Below the pieces are notes generated by a model that did not search any database, was not told where the DNA came from, and saw nothing but the letters and a program-made list of their open reading frames with translations. This document shows, in pieces, positions 42,401 to 51,400 of a stretch of 64,000 nt of DNA. Location of the stretch: the NCBI RefSeq assembly GCF_001949145.1, contig NW_019091466.1:383706-447705 (forward strand), given 5' to 3'. Numbering within the stretch: position 1 is the stretch's first letter; each line of letters begins with the position of its first letter. The stretch comes from Acanthaster planci. Lineage: Eukaryota > Echinodermata > Asteroidea > Valvatida > Acanthasteridae. A program made the position numbers and the translations under genes.

Positions 42401-45400
42401 AGCCATTTGAAGAATTCCAGCACATAGTCCCCAACAGCTCTTTTCAGAGCCACACATTTTCAAAAGAGATACTTCCTAGCTGCATTACAGAAATTAAGGC
42501 TATGAAATAATATACCACTCCAAAAATCTCAAGGAAAAGATTCAAAATCCCAGTTCTGTTTTTTGGTCCAGGTTGCTTGGAAAAATCAAAGAAACTCTAC
42601 ATTTTTCACTGATTACTCTCGCTTCATAAATCTAATTCCCAGCACATCACCACACTTGTATATGAACTAAACTACATGTACACGGTGTACGTGTTGGTTG
42701 GCGTACGAGTTGGTCGGTGTACAAGTTGGTATGTATGAGTTGGCATGCGTAAGAGTTGACCAGCATTCATTCAGCATCTGATGCTTTACTTCTGTCACCT
42801 AAAAGCAGTCATGTAAATCTGATACTGTTACAAAGACTTCCTCTCTTATCAACAGAAATAATCAATCACACAATATTTCACTATTTGTGTTTGTCATCTT
42901 ATACTTAACATTCTTGGGATGGGGTGAAAAGGATGGAAGGGGTAAACTCTTTTTCTATGTTCTTCCATCAGTTCCTATACCAAATTGTTTTGCTTTGTGC
43001 CGCAGACCAACAGGAAGTTTCTCAACATCAGCAACCTAACTCCCAGCTAGCTTACAAGGCGTCACCCAGGCCAGAACAACCCACAGTGCCTCAGCCTGTG
43101 CAGTATTCACCTACAGTGCTTGAACCTGTTGTGATTGATCATAAGACTAGTCATGCAGTCGAGCGTCCTACCATGGTAGATGCATTTACCTCTCCTGTGT
43201 ATGATCAGGCAGTGCAGACAGGTATTTCTAACTCCATCATTGACCTGGCATAATAAGAGTGTATGTTTGAAGTAAAATAAGAAATAGCTGATGTTTGTTT
43301 TGTGGTGTCTATGCATTTTCTTGGTTTTGTCTTGGACTGCAGAAAAAAATGTCTGTGGCATGTTGCTTTCTTTTGACTTTTTTTTAGAGTTTCACTTCCC
43401 CCCTCGAGAAAATGTCATGCTCCAAGGAGGCCTGTTGGAGCGAGAACCCAGCGCTCACATTGAGTATAAACCAGAGAGGCAAGAAGCAGGTCATGAATTA
43501 AGGGGCAAAGACAAGAAAATTGTGCAAACTCAGATGCACAATGACCAGGGGAGGAAGAGAACTGTCCAGAAAGAAGCTCAAGAGGGAAATACGAGACCTG
43601 TGAGACAGACATCAAGGGCATCATCAGCAGGATCGGAGCAGGAATACAGTCAAAAGTCATTCAGAAAGACTGAGAAACCAGTATGGGGAGCCAGTACCAA
43701 GAGCAAAAAAGCCCAGCGAAATTCAGACAAGGATCTGACTGTCAGTAAGAGGAAGCGGGAAGAAAGGCGGCAACAGAGGGCAGCAGAGCTTTTAGCAGCA
43801 CAGGAGCGCAATGCTCCCCGGAGGCTCCTAAAAACAAAGAAACCTACACCTGTAGGAGGCATACAGACTGAGGCAATTCAAGGGTCCAAGCCAATGCAAT
43901 CAAGAGTCAGAGGTAACTTGGACAGGAATCACAACCAAGAGCACCACCAGGGGAGAAGAAACTCAGTGCAAGACCAGGTTGAGACACAGATGTGGGCAGA
44001 AGAAAACAGCAATCTGCCAGATTCACCTCCTCTAAGGAATGGTGACTTTGTGCCCTTCTTACGCACAGAAGAGCCTGTAAGCCTGAGCGAGGACAGCGTA
44101 CCAGTTACACCAGAGTCTCTCCAAATGCAGAGACAGAGGAAGACAATGAATACAGTCATTACTGATGAGAACGACAGAGGAAGAAGAGAGGACAGATTCA
44201 GATTACCAGTACAAAATGAAAGGGTAAGTTTACGTAAGAAACAAATTACCAGTGCTCTCAAAAAGGGGGTTCAGTGTCTTTTGCCTTTGCAATTTTCTTA
44301 GAACCAGCTGTCATTACATACACTTAATGTAATGAAGTTCATTGGTTTTTTTTATTCTTACAAGTAGTGATTGACATGCCCCTGAAACCAGCTCTCCTGA
44401 CTGCCTAGTAGCTGATCACCTGTACAGTTGAACGTCGCTGTAACAAACACTGCTGTACCAAATATTCGGGTATACCCCTTGGCTCCTATATTTTCTTTGC
44501 ACTTTTACCAAAATTACAAATTTGCTTGAAATTAAAGAAGCATAATTAGATGATGATCAAAACTTGAAATTAAGATGAATTGGAGTCCCAGTCAGCATGA
44601 GGCATGATCTGTATCATTTGTGGGAAGCATACATTGCACATGTATGTCCACCTGTCCAAGGGTGGCCATGTAGACCAGCTGCCAAGCACATATATAAAAC
44701 ACTGGCAATTCTGGTGCAGAAAACTTTGCATGATAATCGCTACAAAGCAAGGAGATTTGATCTCAAATATCACCCAAAAAAATGTGTTACCCGCATTTGC
44801 TCCAGTGCTGTATGGTTGAGCACGCAAGTTCGCTCTTCGAGTTCTTTGCAACTCGCAGAAGTCTGACAACCGGTCCCCTGGCACGGGGTGATGCATCTGA
44901 TTGATCAGCTGCACGCCCACGGGCCTTCTTCAAGCTTCAAGCGTCTTGGGCCCATCCATGCACCCCTACTGGCCTTCTGGGGCATGGCAGAGTCTGCCCT
45001 CGGGAACACTATTGGGGACTCATAGTTGTGTAGCAGCTTTTCAGCTGGCACTGCTCTGCTTACTGTCCAGTACTTGTAATGCCGCTTGGGCAATCTTAGC
45101 GTCATTAGACGCTCCATATGGGCCGTTTTCAAGCACCCAGCAACCTCTGGCCTATCTACGCCCCTCTACTGGCCATCTGGGGCATATGTGAGTCTGCCAA
45201 ACAGGTGGCACGGGCGACATGCTTTGGCTTGCCGTTCGGTCTGGCAACACCATACTGCAAGGTTCCACGAGCAGTCGTGGCATTGGTTGGTTGTCCCTGC
45301 CACTGTACCGCTCACCTACGGGCGCACCTCAGATCTGTGCCCGCCTGTTCTGCCCCAACCTTCAGTCCGGGGCGTGTTTGAACCCGCCCACTACCGAGAG

Positions 45401-48400
45401 TGTTTATGTTGGGCTGGCTCAGTTATCTACGGTACACAGCACCAAAGATCATATAGTGCCGCAAGATGGAGAACTTCACCGTAAATACATGTAAGACGTT
45501 GTAATCACATGGGCGATTATTTATTTCAGCAAGCGATATGCCTGTGCAATGCACATTAAGGCAGCAGGCATGTACATGTGGTGCGCCTGCGCATTACCGT
45601 GAACTGCGCAGGCATGTCACTTACTCGAATGGTGCCCATGGTGATCACACTTTTTGGACAGAGTTATCCATCTTGTGCCTGTGGGGCTATGTGATCTTTG
45701 CACAGTACTACCTAGCTTATTCTCTGCACTGTAGTTCACATTGTTCCTCTTGATAGTCACAGTGTTTGGCAGTGGCCCTGCCCACTCCATGTTACTCATC
45801 ACGTAGTCTGTGTAGCGGTTGGTATACCCCTATATTGACCGTATCTGGTGGACATGCATCGGCTGCAGCTGATCAGGGTTAGCCTTCTTGCCTTTCCGGG
45901 AATTTCCTTCTCACCTACCCTCCCACTCACCTAATGGCTTCTCATTTGGATATGGTGACCGAGAAAGTGCCAGGCTCGTCCCGCTCTCGGCAATGCTTTA
46001 AATAGCACCTAAATCAGTCGCAAATGCGACCAACATTTTGCTAATGTGATCATATTTTCACCATCTAGTCGCCATTTGCAACTTAAGATAGCTTAGAAAA
46101 TACATACAAATGTATTTGAACAATTTTGAGTATACTTAAAAATCAAAAAAAGCAATGATTATGTACTCAAAGTTCGTTCCGGAAAAGTAGAAATGGCAGC
46201 GCAAGTCGCGTTAAGTTGCACCGAGTGCCCTGTACATATACATATACCATACTTTGCATGTACATGTGTCCCGATCACGCGCACAGTTTGGTTGGTTCCC
46301 GATCTAAACATACGTTATTGATGCACTTTATACGGACACCAGGGCCATTTTACAAACCACGGAATGGCATGGGCTCCATTTTTTGCTGCTTTTTCCCTGC
46401 AACTTAAATGAAATCAGAAATGGAGCTCATGCCGGAAATGTGTCGCTGGGATTTAGATTGTCAGAAATAGTGCAATTCATGCAGCAGGGCGTCCTGCGAC
46501 ACGCTAAAACTACGGACGTCATAACGTCTGTGACTTAAGCCTTGGTGAAAACCCTGATTTCGTGGATTGACCTTATTGGCGCTTGTATGCAAGTTGTGTG
46601 GTGGACGTGTGCCGCGCCAGGTCATAATTCTGCGGCATGGATGGACTACATGTGTGTACGTACGTTCATGAATATTCAGCACACGTGATTACTAAATTTA
46701 CTAAAGTGCTGGCACCTAGATTTTTCCCCCTTAGGAGCCAATGGCTACCAAATACTGTTTTCCTGTTTAAAGGGTTGGCTCTCGGTCCACCCAGGGTTTG
46801 GTTTCAGTTACGGTACCTGGGTCGGACTCTATGGTGGCCTCTTCTACTCCTACTGCTCCCCCCCCCCAAAAAAAAACCTTTAGGCTTGCTTCGCCATCAG
46901 GGTTTTTGGCCTGCTGCTATTTCTGACCTACTTCCTGCAGACATGCAGCCTGATCCCCCTTACGGCCAACCTTCTTCCCAGCAATCTGACTGAGGGAGTT
47001 CCTTAGGGAAGAAACGCAAATCATCTGGGGTTTTGTCTTCCTCACATCATTCTTCTCATCAGAAGAATAAACATTGCACCTTGAAAGGCTCTAGCTCCCC
47101 CTCGACCAAGGATATGCTACGTACCCTTTCTGAATCCATTTCAGAACTTATGTCTGATATCTGCCTCCTCCTCCGGCTACTACACATCCGGATCTGGAGC
47201 CTTACTCTCTGCCCCGAGCCTGTTTGGGCGATTCTCCGACCGAACCTCAGGGTGTCTCTCACCACCCGGGGCCATCTCAACCCACGATGGAGGACAGTTG
47301 TACAGTGGGTTTTGCTTCTGGTCCTGATCTTTCTTCTTATATTTCTGGTTCTGGTCAGTCTCTGGATGAGGATGAGCCGCTTTCAGTGAATGATCTTTCG
47401 CCTTCTGAGTCTCGCTTACGTCTTTTACCACGAGAACTCATACAATTCCTGGGACTGCCTACCCTGTCACCTGCTGGCGACAGGGGGCACTGTTCGTTCA
47501 AGCGCCGTCCTCGTCATCCCCCCTCTTCCCAGAGTTTCCCTTAATGGTTCTTGTATAGATGCTTTGGACAGACTGGCGAAAGCCAAGCGGTGGAATCCAG
47601 GCTACCGTCCATGCCATTCTTTCAAGTTCCCACCGGGTGATTTTGATCAGTATTTCTTGGTGTTAGAATTTCCTGACGCAGCCAGAGATAAGATTTTTCC
47701 TAACAGGGAAGGTCTTCCAATGTATTTCAAGATAGGAATCTTCAATGAATGGAGTCAGCTCTTAAAGATGTTGACCTGGCCGCTCACTCGGGCATTCACT
47801 ACATGTCTTTTCTCCTCCTTACCAAGGTCTTGTCCCGGGCTTGCAAGGAGGGCTCTGATATTTCTCTCGAGTTTGTGACCATGGCCTTTCACTGCCTCGA
47901 CGATTCCATGCTTACAGAGCTCAAGCAGCTTGCCAGTGTATCTCTTCATGCTACAGCCTCCCGTAGGGAATCGGCTATTCTGGCTATGAACATTCTCCAC
48001 GAGTCAGTTAATTTTACCTTTAAGAGTCTTCCCCTGTTTGCTAAAGATATCTTTGCGGGCCAGTTTACTTCTTTTCTCGAAAGTGAGGTCAAGCGGATCA
48101 ACAATGCTTGGAAGATCTCCTTTCATCAGCCGTCTGACTCTTGCCCTCGTGTTTCTCATTTGGCTCCTCCGAGATACTCTTCTACACGGTTATCGCCTCG
48201 AGTTCACAAGCGCCCCTGCATCCAATACAGCGTTACTGCCAACTGTGAACCTACTGCAGAAACGGGCTATCATTCCAGCTCTGGCACTCCGTGCCCACAT
48301 GGGTTTGTGGTCCACCTTTTTTCTAACCCCAAAGAAGGATGTGGGGAAATGGAGACCAATTCTCCATCTAAAGCCACTTAATCAATTCATCCATCCCCGG

Positions 48401-51400
48401 CAATTCCAGACGGAGACCCTTCGCACAGTTTTTCACTCAATCTACATTCCGGCTTGGGCATCCTCCATAGACCTCAAGGATGCTTATCTTCATTTACCCA
48501 TTCATACCGACGATTGCCAGTTCCTGCGCTTCTCGTATCAGGATCAAACCTATGAGTTTCACACTCTCCCGTTTGGTCTTTCCACGCACCAAGAGTGTTC
48601 ACCAGAGTGATCCAAGTGGTGGGGGCTTATCTTCATTGCTCCGACGTTCTCATCTTTCAGTACCTGAATTGCTGGTTAATCCTGGCTATCTCTCAAGAGT
48701 CGAGGCTATTTCAGCCACCACAAGGGTCTGTACTCTTACAACCCTTCTCAGGTTTCCAATCAACCACAACAAGTCAAGGACAACTCCGTCGCAGATGCCC
48801 ACATTTTCAATCTCTGCCGCGGCATGGTTTTTCCTACGGATGGCCCGCAGAGACAATCTGATAAAGTGTGTTGCCCTATTTTAAGTTGGTCATCAGAGAA
48901 ATGCACAGGCTTGGCTTCAACTTCTTGGTCTCATGGCTAGTCTTGTCGACCTTGTCCCTTGGTGCCAACTCCGCATGAGACCTTTCCAACTCCAACTCCT
49001 GTCTCACTTCAGACTGCACAGAGATTCACTGGACCTTCTTGTTCCAGTGCCATCCTTTTTAAGTCACCACCTGACGTGGTGGTCTTCCAAAGCCAATCTC
49101 ACCACGGGCCTTCCCTTTGCCTCTTCCCTACAGATGCTTTGACCTACGGGTGGGGAGCCAGTCTTCTGATGTATAAGATCTCCGAACAATGGAAACTAGC
49201 CTTGCAGGATTCCCACATTCTTCATTCTGTCCTGGTATTTGCCAGGCACATTCCCAGGTTACAGAACGACCTGGCTGATGCTCTCTCCCGGGGCAAGGTT
49301 TGCCCGACAGAATGGACTCTTTAACCAGAGGTGGTGCGTGCCCTCTGCCAACCAAACGACAGGCCACACATGGACCTTTTTGCCTCTCACCTGAACACCC
49401 AAATCCCGACGTTTTGCACTTGATTTCCACACCCTAAAGCCTAGACGACCGATGCTCTGCGTGTCTCTTGGGAAGGTCTCCTAGCTTATGCCTTTCCCCC
49501 TCATTTCACTGATCTCAAGGGTGCTGTCAAAGATAGAGAAAAATGTTGCTAAATTCTTTTCATTGCACCATACTGGCCGAGACAACCTTGGTTTCCTCAC
49601 TTTGTGAGGCTGTTGGTCGACATTCCATTGTTGCTGCCTCAGCGCCACAACCTGCTTTTTCAACCCAAAACTCTCCCTCTCCATCTGGATCCTCTTCACC
49701 TGCACCTAACGTGTTGGATAACCGCTGCCAGAGGTAGACGCTTGTCAAAGAGAAAGATCTATGACAGCTGCATTCAACATTTCAACTCTTTGTGTAGACA
49801 ACCAGCAAATCCAACCAAAGCAAGTTTTCCCTTGTAACAGAGTTCTTCTTGTATCTCTTCCAGTCTGGCCTCCTTGTTTCAACAATCAGGAACTAGCATT
49901 CAATAATTTAGCGAATGGAAGTAATGGACTAAGAAATCGTGCATATGTATTGGTAACCTGGTAGGTATGCAGTAGTACACTCATTCCACTCTAGGTGGGG
50001 GGGAGAATTTCACGTTTCTGTATGTTTGACCCTAACCCCCAAGGATGTGTGTAAAATCATATTGAATGCGGAGGCACTGTTGGGGTTAGCTATCTTGCAT
50101 GTAATTGTTGTTTCCAGTAACATTCTCACACTGAAACATTTTGTGGGACTGGCTGCCACACTTTTGAATGGGCTGAAGTCTGGAATGGCCAGGTGTGTGC
50201 TGTGACTGAAAACAGCTATAGCGAATGACCGCTATACCAAACATTTTGTGTAGACCCTGTTGTGTTCATAATAGCAACTTTCCATTGTACATGCAGTTTG
50301 TATTGCATCATCTTCTCAGAGAGGATCTAATTGTTTCAAAGATAATTACTCCATGTAGGGGTGGGACATTTACGCATTTAAATGAAAAAAGTTCCAAATT
50401 TGATTACAGACTTTCCCAAGCATTTTAACGGAACCGCCCCTTTTAGAGATTTGGCTTTTTGATTCATGTAATCTACCATTCATTTTTATTGTAAACAATG
50501 CCTGTAACATACTGTTTTTTCCCTTTTGGCATCCATGTACTTTATGAGAAAAAAGTGGGTTCTACAAAAATAAACATTGCTTGTGTTAGGGGCTACTCAA
50601 AATTTTTAATGTTTCTTAAATTTCAACTTTTTTTCAAAATGGTTGGTGGGTCAAGGAAATAAATTGCAAATCAAAGTTCACTTTTTACATTCAAATCCAG
50701 AAAAAAAATGTCTGACTTGCCTGAAATACATGTAGTGTGTGCACTGTGCCTGCATTCCAAAAATGCAATCTTTTTCAATGTTGTTTCCATATACAGACAG
50801 GTTGACCTTGCCTGTACTTTATTATGCACGTGTGAAACATCATGGGACGAGGTGGTTTTTACTCCTGAACTTGGAAGCGAGGCGCTCACAGCAGTGATCA
50901 ATAGGCCAGACAAATGTAGCTGGATACCAGGCATATTATATAAACCTACTGGTATACACGGTGAACGCTGAACACCAGTTGCTAATAACAGTGTTCATCA
51001 CCTTGGATCCAAAACTAACCGGACATCAGCAAACTGCATCCAATCTGTTGGCTAGAGCTAGATCTACGTCTCCGATCCGATAGAAATGCATATGCATGAA
51101 CGTGGAGACCCAGTTAATTGTAGGCGTAGCCATAGCTTGGGAGATCCATTTCTGAGGGGAAGTTTCTTGAAAGAGCAAAAGCTGATTATGAAAAATAAAA
51201 TATCACTGAAGCACATGTATCTGTCACCTGCACATTTTATTGCAATTCTAGCCATCATCTTTTCATACTTTGTTGCATTATAGATTTTTATACATATACA
51301 TGTATTTGAATTTATATCAAATGTATGTACAATGTACGAGATCAAAACATCAATTTTTGTAAATCGAAATTGGGGGTGGGTGAGTGGGTCAAACAAAATT

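Noticed and set aside
42924-43253. Start of a separate protein at the ATG before exon 12
   Set aside because: The stretch before 43006 is intron with a good acceptor; only the part after it is conserved and in phase with exon 11.
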